A stretch of DNA of 34,664 nt, from assembly GCA_018725205.1 (NCBI GenBank), contig QLUB01000002.1, positions 1 through 34,664 on the forward strand, in the 5' to 3' direction. This DNA is from a candidate division NPL-UPA2 bacterium (lineage in GTDB: Bacteria; Bacillota; UBA994). The position numbers were made by a program, and so were the translations under genes. Below, in pieces: positions 22,968 to 31,837 of this stretch; position 1 is the stretch's first letter, and each line of letters starts with the position of its first letter. The notes below the pieces were generated by a model. The model was not told the origin of the DNA. It searched no databases and worked only from the letters and a program-made list of their open reading frames with translations.

Positions 22968-23969
22968 ATGAAAATCGCAATTAATGGTTTTGGACGCATT
23001 GGCCGTCAGGTGTTCCGCATTGCCCACGCCCGGCAAGATATCACCGTCGTCGCCATCAACGACCTTGCTCCCCCGAAAGCACTCGCCCATCTCCTGCAGT
23101 ATGACTCAAACTACGGTCGCTTTGCGGCCCAAGTAGAAGTGACTCCCGCGGGCTTTAGCGTAGATGGCAAGACCATTCGCGTCACGGCAGAAAAGGATCC
23201 TACCCGTCTGCCCTGGCGGGAGCTAGAAGTCGACGTCGTCGTCGAATGCACGGGTAAGTTTAAGGAGCGCGATACAGCCGGGAAACATCTGCTAGCCGGT
23301 GCTAAGAAAGTGCTAATCAGCTCGCCCGCTACAGGCGAGGACATCACCATTGTGCTTGGCTGTAACGAAAATATGTACCGCCATGAAGACCACCACATTA
23401 TCTCGAACGCATCCTGCACCACCAACGGTTTGGGCCCCATAGCCAAGGTACTGCACGAGGAGTTTGGCATCGTTAAAGGGCTTATGAACACGGTGCATGC
23501 TTTCACCAACGACCAGAGTATACTTGACCAGGTGCACTCCGACTTGCGCCGCGCGCGCACCGCCGGTCAATCTATCATTCCCACGAGCACAGGTGCTGCT
23601 AAGGCCATTGGATTAGTGCTGCCTGAGTTAAAGGGAAAGCTTAACGGCTTTGCTCTGCGCGTACCTACGACCACGGTCTCAATAGTTGACTTAACGGTGG
23701 AAACCGCTAAACCTACCACCAAAGAACAAGTTAACGAAGCTTTTCGCAGGGCGGCTGCAGGTCCCATGGCGGGTATTCTTGGTGTTAGCGACGAACCGCT
23801 TGTTTCAATTGACTACTTGGGGGACACTCGTTCATCCATCGTCGACCTCGAACTGACGCAGGTGATTGGTGATACCTTAGTCAAGGTGTGCAGCTGGTAC
23901 GACAACGAGTGGGGATATTCTTGCCGCATGGTGGATGTGCTGTCGCTTATCGCACGCCACATGCAGTAG
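22968..23969 (+). CDS. gap: Glyceraldehyde-3-phosphate dehydrogenase, type I
   Basis: A 333-residue enzyme oxidising glyceraldehyde-3-phosphate to 1,3-bisphosphoglycerate with NAD. The Rossmann motif is INGFGRIGR (5-13), Asp32 in AINDLA favours NAD, the catalytic Cys150 lies in SNASCTTNGLGP, and its partner His177 in NTVHAFT. The C-terminal SIDYLGDTRSS and WYDNEWGYS are standard. The ATG at 22968 is preceded by AAGGAGGG; a longer frame from 22935 crosses the repeat and is rejected. It opens the glycolytic run, 58 bp after the enzyme I-like gene, with no cggR-type repressor between. Being first after the PEP-using phosphotransfer pair, it may be cotranscribed with whiA. Confidence 0.97.
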   Translation: MKIAINGFGRIGRQVFRIAHARQDITVVAINDLAPPKALAHLLQYDSNYGRFAAQVEVTPAGFSVDGKTIRVTAEKDPTRLPWRELEVDVVVECTGKFKERDTAGKHLLAGAKKVLISSPATGEDITIVLGCNENMYRHEDHHIISNASCTTNGLGPIAKVLHEEFGIVKGLMNTVHAFTNDQSILDQVHSDLRRARTAGQSIIPTSTGAAKAIGLVLPELKGKLNGFALRVPTTTVSIVDLTVETAKPTTKEQVNEAFRRAAAGPMAGILGVSDEPLVSIDYLGDTRSSIVDLELTQVIGDTLVKVCSWYDNEWGYSCRMVDVLSLIARHMQ

Positions 23970-23977
23970 GTGGACAC

Positions 23978-25168
23978 ATGGAAAAACTCATGTTAAAGGA
24001 CATTGACGTTAACAACAAGCGCGTGTTTGTGCGGGTAGACTTTAACGTGCCACTTGACGACAACGGCGCGATCACCGACGACACCCGTATTCGAGCCGCA
24101 CTGCCCACGCTTCGCTACTTGCGTGAGCATGCGGCGAAAGTGGTTTTGGCGAGTCACCTCGGGCGCCCTAAAGGCGGGTTTGAGGCTCGCTACAGTGTAG
24201 CGCCGGCAGCGCGGAGGCTATCGGAGTTGCTGGAGACTGAGGTGCCGACTCTTTCAGATTGTATTGGACCGGAAGTAGAGGCAAAAGTCGCCGCGCTTAA
24301 GCCTGGGGAAATCGTAATGCTTGAGAACCTGCGCTTTCACGCAGCAGAAGAGAAAAATTCCCCGGAGTTTGCAGAGGCCTTAGCGCGACTGGCAGACGTC
24401 TACGTGAACGATGCTTTCGGAGCTGCTCATCGCGCTCATGCCAGTGTCTCAGGCGTACCGGCGCTAATTCAGCCTGCGGCTGCAGGTTTTCTGATGAGCA
24501 AAGAGTTAGACTTTCTCGGCGGCGCGCTCGAGAGTCCGCGGCGCCCATTCGTCGCCATACTGGGAGGCAAAAAGGTCTCGGACAAAATAAAGGTCGTCGA
24601 AACACTGCTCACGCGCGTGGACAGCCTGATTATCGGCGGCGGCATGGCCAACACCTTCCTTAAAGCATGTGGCGTGGATGTAGGCAAGTCCCTCTATGAG
24701 CCGTCGCAAGTAGAGCTTGCCGCCGAGCTGCTCGACCTAGCCGAGCGCAGCAAGGTAGCTGTGCACCTGCCGATAGATGTAGTGGTGGCCACGGACATTA
24801 ACGCGGAAGAAGGCGAAATCGTCGGGCTGGACGCTATTCCCGTGGACGGCGCCATAGTCGACATCGGCCCCGCGACGGGAGACCTTTTCGCTTCTGTCAT
24901 TGCCGCGGCCAGACTTGTGCTGTGGAATGGGCCCATGGGCGTGTTTGAGAACCCGGTTTTCGCCGTGGGCACGTTTGGCGTAGCCGAGGCGCTGGCCGCA
25001 TCGCAGGCCGTAACCATTGTGGGCGGAGGAGACAGCGCCGCTGCCGTCGAGCAATCCGGTCTGGCCTCGCGCATGACCCACATTTCAACCGGGGGAGGGG
25101 CCTCCCTAGAGTTTTTGGAGGGGAAGGTATTGCCGGGCGTCGCCGCGCTGACTGACAGGCATGGGTAA
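23978..25168 (+). CDS. pgk: Phosphoglycerate kinase
   Basis: A 396-residue two-domain kinase that makes ATP from 1,3-bisphosphoglycerate. Family markers: VFVRVDFNVPLDD near the N-terminus, LASHLGRPKG, NDAFGAAHRAHAS, ILGGKKVSDKI, GGGMANTFL, LWNGPMGVFE and the nucleotide-binding GGGDSAAAV. The ATG at 23978 is eight bases after the gap stop, with AGGTGG as a modest ribosome site, and avoids the 30 extra codons that would overlap gap. It overlaps tpiA by eight bases at its end. Length and motifs are normal for a bacterial enzyme. Confidence 0.98.
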   Translation: MEKLMLKDIDVNNKRVFVRVDFNVPLDDNGAITDDTRIRAALPTLRYLREHAAKVVLASHLGRPKGGFEARYSVAPAARRLSELLETEVPTLSDCIGPEVEAKVAALKPGEIVMLENLRFHAAEEKNSPEFAEALARLADVYVNDAFGAAHRAHASVSGVPALIQPAAAGFLMSKELDFLGGALESPRRPFVAILGGKKVSDKIKVVETLLTRVDSLIIGGGMANTFLKACGVDVGKSLYEPSQVELAAELLDLAERSKVAVHLPIDVVVATDINAEEGEIVGLDAIPVDGAIVDIGPATGDLFASVIAAARLVLWNGPMGVFENPVFAVGTFGVAEALAASQAVTIVGGGDSAAAVEQSGLASRMTHISTGGGASLEFLEGKVLPGVAALTDRHG

Positions 25169-25949
25169 GGTGAGTAGTGCACATAAGCCTCTGGTGATTG
25201 GCAACTGGAAGATGAACGGGCAGCTTGCGGCGAGCGGCGCGCTGACGCGTGAACTCGTGTATGCGCTTCGCACTCCCGAGATGTGCGAAGTCGTGCTCTG
25301 CCCACCATTTACCGCTCTCCAGCAAGTGGGCCAGCTCTTAACAGGATCAAAAATTCGACTTGGTGCCCAAAACGGCTTCCCCTCAGACAAGGGCGCGTTT
25401 ACCGGCGAAGTTTCTATGGCTATGGTGCGCGACATCGGCTGTGCCTATGTGCTCGTAGGCCATTCCGAGCGCCGGCAGCACCTGTCAGAAGATGACGGGT
25501 TTGTCGCGCGCAAAGTGTTTGCGGCAGTGGGCCATGACCTTACCCCTGTGCTCTGTGTGGGGGAAAGCGGGGAAGTACGCGCAGCGGGAGACAGCGAGAG
25601 CTTTGTGCTGGGGCAAATAGAACGGGGCTTAAGCATGTTGCCGGTTGGGGCTGGTTTCGTCCTTGCTTACGAGCCCGTATGGGCCATCGGCACAGGGCTC
25701 GCCGCGACAGCGCGGGATGCTAACGCTATGCTTGCGGCTGTGCGAGAATGGCTGTGCGAGAAGCGAGGTATCCCTAGAGGTACCTTTAGGATGCTGTACG
25801 GCGGCAGTGTGGGACATGAAAACATTGCGGATTTTACCGCCCAAAGCGAGATTGACGGTGCTTTGGTCGGCGGCGCGAGCCTGAACGCACAGGCGTTTGC
25901 CGCTGTGGTACTTGGTGCCGCGCAGGGGTATCTATGTACAAACAAGTAG
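25161..25949 (+). CDS. tpiA: Triosephosphate isomerase
   Basis: A 262-residue TIM-barrel enzyme interconverting dihydroxyacetone phosphate and glyceraldehyde-3-phosphate. Catalytic residues are visible: Lys17 in GNWKMNG, His101 in VGHSERR and Glu171 in AYEPVWAIGTG; the phosphate loop is YGGSV and LVGGASL. The ATG at 25161 lies inside the end of pgk, so translation is coupled; an in-frame GTG at 25170 could also serve and would shorten the rather polar N-terminus. The end overlaps gpmI by 16 bases. No unusual insertions. Confidence 0.97.
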   Translation: MGKVSSAHKPLVIGNWKMNGQLAASGALTRELVYALRTPEMCEVVLCPPFTALQQVGQLLTGSKIRLGAQNGFPSDKGAFTGEVSMAMVRDIGCAYVLVGHSERRQHLSEDDGFVARKVFAAVGHDLTPVLCVGESGEVRAAGDSESFVLGQIERGLSMLPVGAGFVLAYEPVWAIGTGLAATARDANAMLAAVREWLCEKRGIPRGTFRMLYGGSVGHENIADFTAQSEIDGALVGGASLNAQAFAAVVLGAAQGYLCTNK

Positions 25950-27430
25950 CCCTTGTAATTCTAGATGGATGGGGCCTAAGCGACGAGACTCGCGGCAATG
26001 CCCTAAGCGGCAATATGCCCATCCTTACTCAGTTGCTGGCCTCCCACCCGTCAGCCCGCCTTGCTTGCTCCGGCACGGCGGTAGGCCTCATGGAAGGGCA
26101 AATGGGCGACAGCAACGTCGGGCACCTTAATATTGGCGCGGGCCGAGTCGTCTACCAAGACCTAGTGCGCATTCAAGCCGCGCTCAGCCGTGGCGAGCTT
26201 CGCCATCATCCTGAATGGGTAAGGCTTTGCCGTGCCTTGCAGAGCAGAGGCGGGCGACTCCACTTGTTTGGCCTGCTCTCTGACGGCGGGGTTCACAGTC
26301 ATATCGACCACCTGAAAGCCGTGCTGCAGGAGTGTAAGCTCGCCGCTCTAGAAGTCTACCTGCACTTGCAGCTAGACGGGAGAGATGTTTCGCCCACCTC
26401 CGGCGTTGCCTTCCTGCGCGACATGGAAAACTTTCTGGGAGAGTTAGGGTGTGGGCAAATTGCTACCGTCATGGGTCGTTACTACGGTATGGACAGGGAC
26501 AAGCGTTGGGAGCGCACCGCGCTTGCTTTCGGCGCGATGACGGAAGGTGTGGGCGAGTCTGTTGCCCTTGCCAGCAGCGCCGTGGACGCCAAGTACGCAG
26601 CCGGTATCACCGACGAGTTCATTCCCCCCATGTTGTTAGCGGGAAGCGGTCAGCACGGCCTGCTACGCGACGGAGACGGCGTGTTGTGCTTTAACTTTCG
26701 CGCCGATCGCATGCGGCAGATTGTGCAAAGTATTGGCGAGCGCGAGGTCAGTATCCTCACTTTCACCCGCTACCATGAGGACTTTGCCTACCCGTATTTG
26801 TTTGCACCACAAGACCTATACTCTACATTAGGAGAGGTAGTCAGCCACGCGGGGTTCAAGCAGTTGCGCATGGCCGAGACAGAAAAGTACGCACACGTGA
26901 CCTTCTTTCTCAATGGCGGCACGGAAACGCCATACCTAGGCGAGGATCGCATCTTAATACCTTCCCCAAAAGTCGCCACCTATGACCTTGCTCCCGCTAT
27001 GAGCGCACCTAAACTGGCCGAGGCCTTTGTGGAGAAGGTCAAAGAGGGGTATCAACTAATGGTGCTTAACTTTGCCAACCTCGATATGGTGGGCCACACG
27101 GGCGTGTACGAGGCAGCTTGTACGGCGGCTAAGGCCGTAGACGTAGCGCTCGGACAGGTCGTGTCCGCGGTGTTGGCGGAAGGAGGCGCGCTGGTCATTA
27201 CCGCTGACCACGGGAACGCCGAGAGCATGCAGAACGAGCAAGGGCAGCCGCTGACCGCGCATACCCTTAACGAAGTGGCGTGCGTTGTGGTGTCGCCGTT
27301 TCACACCGTGAGTTTGCGCACAACAGGAGTCCTAGCGGATGTAGCCCCGACTGTCCTTGCCTTGCTGGGACTTGAGCAACCCGCAGCTATGACGGGGGAA
27401 TCCTTAATCATGGGAGGTACAATGGAATGA
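25934..27430 (+). CDS. gpmI: 2,3-bisphosphoglycerate-independent phosphoglycerate mutase
   Basis: A 498-residue metal-dependent enzyme converting 3- to 2-phosphoglycerate. The alkaline-phosphatase-like core is marked by ILDGWG (Asp11), the phosphoserine loop GQMGDSNVGHLNIG (Ser60), FNFRADRMRQI, and the metal-site segments NFANLDMVGHTG and VITADHGNAE. The ATG at 25934 lies within the end of tpiA. The gene ends at 27430, and its TGA overlaps the enolase ATG (ATGA), so enolase is translated from the same ribosomes. This Mn-dependent class is usual for Bacillota. Confidence 0.97.
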   Translation: MYKQVALVILDGWGLSDETRGNALSGNMPILTQLLASHPSARLACSGTAVGLMEGQMGDSNVGHLNIGAGRVVYQDLVRIQAALSRGELRHHPEWVRLCRALQSRGGRLHLFGLLSDGGVHSHIDHLKAVLQECKLAALEVYLHLQLDGRDVSPTSGVAFLRDMENFLGELGCGQIATVMGRYYGMDRDKRWERTALAFGAMTEGVGESVALASSAVDAKYAAGITDEFIPPMLLAGSGQHGLLRDGDGVLCFNFRADRMRQIVQSIGEREVSILTFTRYHEDFAYPYLFAPQDLYSTLGEVVSHAGFKQLRMAETEKYAHVTFFLNGGTETPYLGEDRILIPSPKVATYDLAPAMSAPKLAEAFVEKVKEGYQLMVLNFANLDMVGHTGVYEAACTAAKAVDVALGQVVSAVLAEGGALVITADHGNAESMQNEQGQPLTAHTLNEVACVVVSPFHTVSLRTTGVLADVAPTVLALLGLEQPAAMTGESLIMGGTME

Positions 27431-28710
27431 GCATTATTGCAGAAGTTTTAGCGCGAGAGGTGCTGGATTCCCGCGGGAATCCGACGGTGGAAGCGGAAGT
27501 AGTCCTAGAGAACGGCATCGTGGGCCGGGCCATTGCGCCTTCCGGCGCGTCAACCGGGCAATTTGAAGCCGTAGAGCTTAGAGACGGGGACAAAACTCGT
27601 TTCTTAGGGCAAGGAGTTACGCGCGCGGTGGATCACGTCAACGGGGAGATTGCGGAAGCTCTGATTGGCTTGAGCGCACTTAACCAACCGGGCGTTGACG
27701 AGCTGCTTGTCGAGCTCGACGGCACGCCCAATAAGAGTAGGCTCGGTGCAAATGCCATGCTGGCAGTATCCCTGGCCGTGGCAAAGGCGGCAGCGGCGCA
27801 CGCCGGCTTGTCCTTGTTCCAATACGTGGGCGGGGTTAATGCCCGCGTCCTGCCCGTGCCGATGCTCAACGTAATTAACGGCGGTAAGCACGCCGACAAC
27901 AACGTCGACATACAGGAGTTTATGGTGATGCCGATTGGTGCCGCGAGCTTTTCTGAGGCTCTGCGCATGGGCACGGAAGTGTTTCATCACCTAAAAAAAG
28001 TGCTCAAACAGCGAGGCTACAGCACGGCTGTAGGCGACGAGGGCGGCTTCGCGCCGCACTTAGCATCTAATGAGGAAGCCTTGTCACTGCTCGTCGACGC
28101 GATCAAGACTGCCGGATACGTTCCGGGCACAGACCTGGCCATCGCGCTCGACGCCGCTGCCACCGAGTTCTATAAGGACGGTCATTATGTGATGGAGCGG
28201 GGAAAGCAGCTAAAGACGGCGTCAGCCATGGTCGACTGGTATGCAGGCTTAGTCGATAAGTACCCAATCATATCTATTGAAGACGGCTTGGCCGAAGAAG
28301 ACTGGGAAGGCTGGAAACTGCTCAGACAGCGGCTCGGCGACAAAGTGCAAATCGTAGGCGACGACCTCTTGGTGACGAATACAGAGCGCATCGCGCGCGC
28401 GATTAAGGAGCGTGCCGTCAACTCAGTGCTGATAAAACTCAACCAAATCGGCACGCTCACGGAGACGCTGGACGCAATTGAAATGGCCAAACGCGCGGGA
28501 TGGACGGCAGTGATTTCACACCGCAGCGGTGAAACCGAGGACACGACCATCGCCGATTTAGCTGTGGCTACTAATGCCGGACAGATCAAGACCGGCGCTC
28601 CATCGCGCACTGACCGCGTGGCCAAGTACAATCAGCTGCTGCGCATCGAGGAAGAACTCGGAGCTGTAGCGTTGTACCCCGGCAAGGCCGCCTTCTACAA
28701 CCTCGCTTAG
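27427..28710 (+). CDS. eno: Enolase
   Basis: A 427-residue enzyme forming phosphoenolpyruvate from 2-phosphoglycerate. Markers: EVLDSRGNPTVEAEV at the start, GASTGQFEAVELRDGD, MLNVINGGKHADNN, GDEGGFAP, SIEDGLAEEDW, GDDLLVTN, KLNQIGTLTET and SHRSGETEDTTIADLAV with the C-terminal IKTGAPSRTDRVAKYNQLL. The product feeds PEP to the enzyme I-like protein encoded upstream in the same cluster. Start is ATG at 27427 overlapping gpmI. After the stop, a separate promoter precedes secG. Enolase may also be part of an RNA degradosome, but nothing in sequence speaks to this. Confidence 0.98.
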   Translation: MSIIAEVLAREVLDSRGNPTVEAEVVLENGIVGRAIAPSGASTGQFEAVELRDGDKTRFLGQGVTRAVDHVNGEIAEALIGLSALNQPGVDELLVELDGTPNKSRLGANAMLAVSLAVAKAAAAHAGLSLFQYVGGVNARVLPVPMLNVINGGKHADNNVDIQEFMVMPIGAASFSEALRMGTEVFHHLKKVLKQRGYSTAVGDEGGFAPHLASNEEALSLLVDAIKTAGYVPGTDLAIALDAAATEFYKDGHYVMERGKQLKTASAMVDWYAGLVDKYPIISIEDGLAEEDWEGWKLLRQRLGDKVQIVGDDLLVTNTERIARAIKERAVNSVLIKLNQIGTLTETLDAIEMAKRAGWTAVISHRSGETEDTTIADLAVATNAGQIKTGAPSRTDRVAKYNQLLRIEEELGAVALYPGKAAFYNLA

Positions 28711-28722
28711 GCAGCGCGCTTG

Positions 28723-28751
28723 TTGTAAACGCGTTGTGCGTATGCTAGAAT
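28723..28751 (+). promoter_or_regulatory. Candidate secG promoter
   Basis: TTGTAA (28723-28728) and TAGAAT (28746-28751) are 17 bp apart, and the -10 has a TGC extension. It begins 12 bp after the enolase stop and lies about 35 bp before secG. Confidence 0.6.
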
Positions 28752-28785
28752 CAGTGGAGTTGATGCGAGGGGAGGTAGGGGCATA

Positions 28786-29007
28786 ATGCTCACTGCTTTG
28801 AAGATTGTTCAAGCCTTGGTGGCTATAGGGGTTATCCTATCAATCGTGATGCAGAGCGGTCGTGCCGCGGGGCTTGGAGCGATTTCCGGGGGCGCGGAAG
28901 CTTTGTTTGGGCGTAAGAAGAACATGGACGCCTTTTTCGGCAAGCTTACGGTTGGCCTAGGCATTGCCTTTATGGTTTTGTCGCTCGCAATTGCCGTTCT
29001 GCAGTAA
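28786..29007 (+). CDS. secG: SecG, protein-export membrane subunit
   Basis: A 73-residue protein with two membrane helices (ALKIVQALVAIGVILSIVMQ and LGIAFMVLSLAIAVL) joined by the conserved SecG loop GLGAISGGAEALFGRKK. It is a non-essential partner of SecYE that helps SecA-driven export. GAGGGGAGGTAGGGG precedes the ATG at 28786. The location directly behind enolase is a common arrangement in Bacillota. A hairpin follows before hppA. Confidence 0.93.
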   Translation: MLTALKIVQALVAIGVILSIVMQSGRAAGLGAISGGAEALFGRKKNMDAFFGKLTVGLGIAFMVLSLAIAVLQ

Positions 29008-29044
29008 GCCTGCGGCATCGGCCTCTCCTAATAGTTCTATAGTT

Positions 29045-29080
29045 GGGGGCAGATTCACCGGCAAGGTGTATCCGCCCCTT
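29045..29080 (+). terminator. Hairpin between secG and hppA
   Basis: GGGGGCAGATTCACC (29045-29059) pairs with GGTGTATCCGCCCCT (29065-29079) over a five-base GGCAA loop, with two mismatches. A short TTCTC follows. It is probably a weak terminator for secG or a leader structure for hppA. Confidence 0.5.
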
Positions 29081-29110
29081 CTCAAAGTAGTAGTATAAGG
29101 GGGCATTATT

Positions 29111-31123
29111 TTGGCGGACTTATTTTTCGCGGACTTATTATTGTGGCTGTCACCTGTCGCGGGACTATTAGCACTTTTTTTTGCGCTTTACTTAACTAAT
29201 TATGTCACTCGACAGGATGCTGGCACGCCCAGAATGCAGGAAATCGCCGCTGCTATCCACGAGGGCGCGATGGCGTTTTTGCGCCGTGAGTACAGGGCGT
29301 TGGCCGTCTTTGTAGTCGCGCTGTTCGCCATCATTGTGGTCGCCATCGATGTCTGGACGGCGGTCTCATTTTTGGCGGGCGCACTAAGCTCCGTGCTGGC
29401 TGGCTTTATTGGCATGACTGTGGCTACGCGCGCTAACGTGCGCACTGCGGCTGCGGCGCGCTTTGGCACTAACCAAGCTTTGGCGATCGCTTTCTCCGGC
29501 GGTGCCGTCATGGGCATGTCGGTGGTAGGGCTGGGGCTCTTTGGCGTCAGCACGCTGTACATGGCGTTTCGCGCCGTTAGTGGTGTGACCGACCTTAGCA
29601 TTCTGGTGGGCATGATTAACGGCTTCGCCTTGGGCGCTAGCTCGATTGCCTTGTTCGCGCGCGTGGGCGGAGGCATTTATACTAAAGCTGCTGACGTCGG
29701 TGCCGACTTGGTAGGCAAAATAGAAGCTGGCATCCCCGAAGATGACCCGCGCAACCCCGCCGTCATTGCCGACAACGTAGGCGACAATGTAGGAGACGTT
29801 GCGGGCATGGGCGCAGACCTCTTTGAATCTTACGTAGGCTCGATCATCGCCGCAATGGCGCTTGGAGCCGTCGCGCTCCAAAACGCTTGGGCTGCAGTTG
29901 TTTTGCCGCTCGGTTTAGCAGCGGTGGGCATTGTGGCATCGATTATCGGCTCGCGTTTCGTTTCCGCTAAAGAGGGCGCTAACGTACAACAAGCCCTTTC
30001 TAACGGCACTTATGCCGCTGGTGCGCTCACCATAGCCGGTGCCTTTGGCCTGGTAAATGTTCTCGGCATCGACATAGGTGTGTTCTACGCCATAGTCGCT
30101 GGTTTGGTGGGTGGCGTGGCCATCGGGCAAATTACTGAATACTACACCTCAGGCGATAAGCCGCCCGTGCAAAGTATCGCCGCCGCCTCGCAGACCGGCC
30201 CTGCGACTAACATTATTACCGGTCTCGCCGTAGGTATGATGAGCACTGCCCTCCCGGTTATCGCGATTGTCGCCGCCATCTTTGTTTCCGTCCACTTTGC
30301 GGGGCTCTACGGCATAGCTATCGCCGCCGTGGGCATGTTGGCCACTACAGGCATCATTGTGGCTGTAGACGCCTACGGGCCCATTGCGGATAACGCCGGC
30401 GGCATCGCGGAGATGGCGCACTTGGATAAAGCCGTACGCAAGATTACGGACAAGCTTGACGCTGTAGGCAACACCACGGCCGCTATTGGCAAAGGATTTG
30501 CCATTGGCTCGGCTGCGCTCACGGCCTTAGCTTTGTTCTCTGCCTACGCTACGGCCGTAGGGCTCACGACTATCGATTTACTGAACCATAGAGTGATTAT
30601 TGGGCTATTTCTCGGGGGCATGCTACCTTTCCTTTTCTCTGCCTTGGCGATGCAGGCAGTGGGCAAAGCCGCTTTCCAGATGATCGGCGAGGTGCGCCGT
30701 CAGTTTAAGGAAATCAAAGGAATTATGGAGGGCACAGCTCGCCCTGACTACGCCCGCTGCGTAGACATTAGCACCACTGCAGCACTGCGGGAAATGATTG
30801 TGCCGGGTTTATTAGCCGTTGTTATGCCAATCGTCGTCGGGCTGCTATTGGGCAAGGAAGCGTTAGGCGGTCTGTTGGCCGGCTCAGTTGTGACCGGGTT
30901 CCTAATGGCCGTGATGATGTCTAACGCCGGTGGGGCCTGGGATAACGCCAAAAAGTTTATTGAAGGCGGAGAGTACGGCGGTAAGGGTACTACGACGCAT
31001 CAAGCTGCGGTAGTAGGAGACACGGTCGGTGATCCATTCAAGGATACCTCCGGCCCGTCCATTAACATCTTAATTAAGCTGATGGCGATTGTAGCTTTAG
31101 TATTTGCTCCCATCTTTATCTAG
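29111..31123 (+). CDS. hppA: Membrane-bound ion-pumping pyrophosphatase, K+-dependent
   Basis: A 670-residue, roughly 16-helix membrane protein that couples pyrophosphate hydrolysis to H+ or Na+ export. The substrate site is seen in KAADVGADLVGKIEAGIPED followed by DDPRNPAVIADNVGDNVGD (about 192-229) and later NAGGAWDNAKKFIEGG and GDTVGDPFKDTSGPS. In GNTTAAIGKG, Ala457 and Gly460 replace the Lys and Thr of K+-independent enzymes, indicating K+ dependence. Glu239 in DLFESYVGS is at the position typical of Na+-pumping members such as Thermotoga maritima, hinting at Na+ transport but not proving it. The TTG at 29111 has AAGGGGG upstream. Combined with glycolysis it would recover energy from biosynthetic pyrophosphate. 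Confidence 0.95.
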   Translation: MADLFFADLLLWLSPVAGLLALFFALYLTNYVTRQDAGTPRMQEIAAAIHEGAMAFLRREYRALAVFVVALFAIIVVAIDVWTAVSFLAGALSSVLAGFIGMTVATRANVRTAAAARFGTNQALAIAFSGGAVMGMSVVGLGLFGVSTLYMAFRAVSGVTDLSILVGMINGFALGASSIALFARVGGGIYTKAADVGADLVGKIEAGIPEDDPRNPAVIADNVGDNVGDVAGMGADLFESYVGSIIAAMALGAVALQNAWAAVVLPLGLAAVGIVASIIGSRFVSAKEGANVQQALSNGTYAAGALTIAGAFGLVNVLGIDIGVFYAIVAGLVGGVAIGQITEYYTSGDKPPVQSIAAASQTGPATNIITGLAVGMMSTALPVIAIVAAIFVSVHFAGLYGIAIAAVGMLATTGIIVAVDAYGPIADNAGGIAEMAHLDKAVRKITDKLDAVGNTTAAIGKGFAIGSAALTALALFSAYATAVGLTTIDLLNHRVIIGLFLGGMLPFLFSALAMQAVGKAAFQMIGEVRRQFKEIKGIMEGTARPDYARCVDISTTAALREMIVPGLLAVVMPIVVGLLLGKEALGGLLAGSVVTGFLMAVMMSNAGGAWDNAKKFIEGGEYGGKGTTTHQAAVVGDTVGDPFKDTSGPSINILIKLMAIVALVFAPIFI

Positions 31124-31144
31124 CGTCATCGAGGAGGGCTCGCC

Positions 31145-31696
31145 GTGACTGGTGCGGAAGCGTTGGCCTTAGTTAAATCGCATGTAACAAACAAGAATCT
31201 TATTAAGCATATGGTGGCTGTAGCAGCGGTTATGGGTGCTTTAGCTGAACGCGCCGGTGAAGATGTTTCACTTTGGCAGCTCACGGGCTTGTTGCACGAT
31301 ATCGACTATGACCACACAGCGGAACTCCCGGCAGAGCACAGTAAGTTAGGCGCAGAGATGTTAGCGGAGCTAAAGCTCCCAAGAGATCTGGTGCAGGCCG
31401 TGCTCGTCCACAACGAGGCGCACGGCATCCCACGCGAAACGCCGCTCGATAAGGCTCTTTACTGCAGTGACCCGGTCACCGGACTAATTGTAGCAGGAGT
31501 ACTAATTCATCCGAGCAAGAAGATAGCCAGCATTGACGCCGATTTCATCTTAAACCGCTACGGCGAAAAGAGCTTTGCCCGTGGCGCTAACCGCGAGGCT
31601 ATCGCCTCCTGCGAGGAACTGGGGTTAACTCTAAGGGAATTTGTGAGTCTCGCGCTCGCCGCGATGCAGGATGTGGCTTCCGAGATCGGACTATAA
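31145..31696 (+). CDS. HD-domain protein (HDIG-type)
   Basis: A 183-residue protein with an HD-superfamily metal site: His22 (LIKHMVAV), the HD pair 51-52 in LLHDIDYDH, His65, His89/His93 (VHNEAHG) and Asp109 (YCSDPVTG). The compact form resembles the conserved HDIG hydrolases of Clostridia that often accompany metabolic genes; the substrate is unknown. The GTG at 31145 follows GAGGAGGG and is 21 bp from the hppA stop, so the two are likely one operon. It is unrelated in detail to the HD protein at the left end, which has extra His residues after the HD pair. Confidence 0.87.
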   Translation: MTGAEALALVKSHVTNKNLIKHMVAVAAVMGALAERAGEDVSLWQLTGLLHDIDYDHTAELPAEHSKLGAEMLAELKLPRDLVQAVLVHNEAHGIPRETPLDKALYCSDPVTGLIVAGVLIHPSKKIASIDADFILNRYGEKSFARGANREAIASCEELGLTLREFVSLALAAMQDVASEIGL

Positions 31697-31704
31697 GCAA
31701 AGCA

Positions 31705-31737
31705 ACGGAGTGTCGCCCGCTCGGGGTGACACTCCGT
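31705..31737 (+). terminator. Hairpin ending the hppA operon
   Basis: ACGGAGTGTC (31705-31714) pairs perfectly with GACACTCCGT (31728-31737), with an inner CCC/GGG helix around a short loop. It starts eight bases after the HD gene stop. It lacks a clear T-run. Confidence 0.6.
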
Positions 31738-31769
31738 GACTTAGCTCTGGTTCGCTAACGGTTCTGTTT

Positions 31770-31783
31770 TAGCCCAACTTTCG
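31770..31783. repeat. Left terminal inverted repeat of the IS element
   Basis: TAGCCCAACTTTCG, exact inverse of 33268-33281. Similarity ends sharply outside it. Confidence 0.88.
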
Positions 31784-31837
31784 GCTAGACAGGCGAAAGA
31801 TCCAGCAAACACAGGGTTTTCGCTTTCGTGTTGGTCA

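Noticed and set aside
24694..25325. Overlapping minus-strand frames opposite pgk and tpiA
   Set aside because: They are shadows of strongly conserved glycolytic genes, with biased Ser/Arg/Ala composition.
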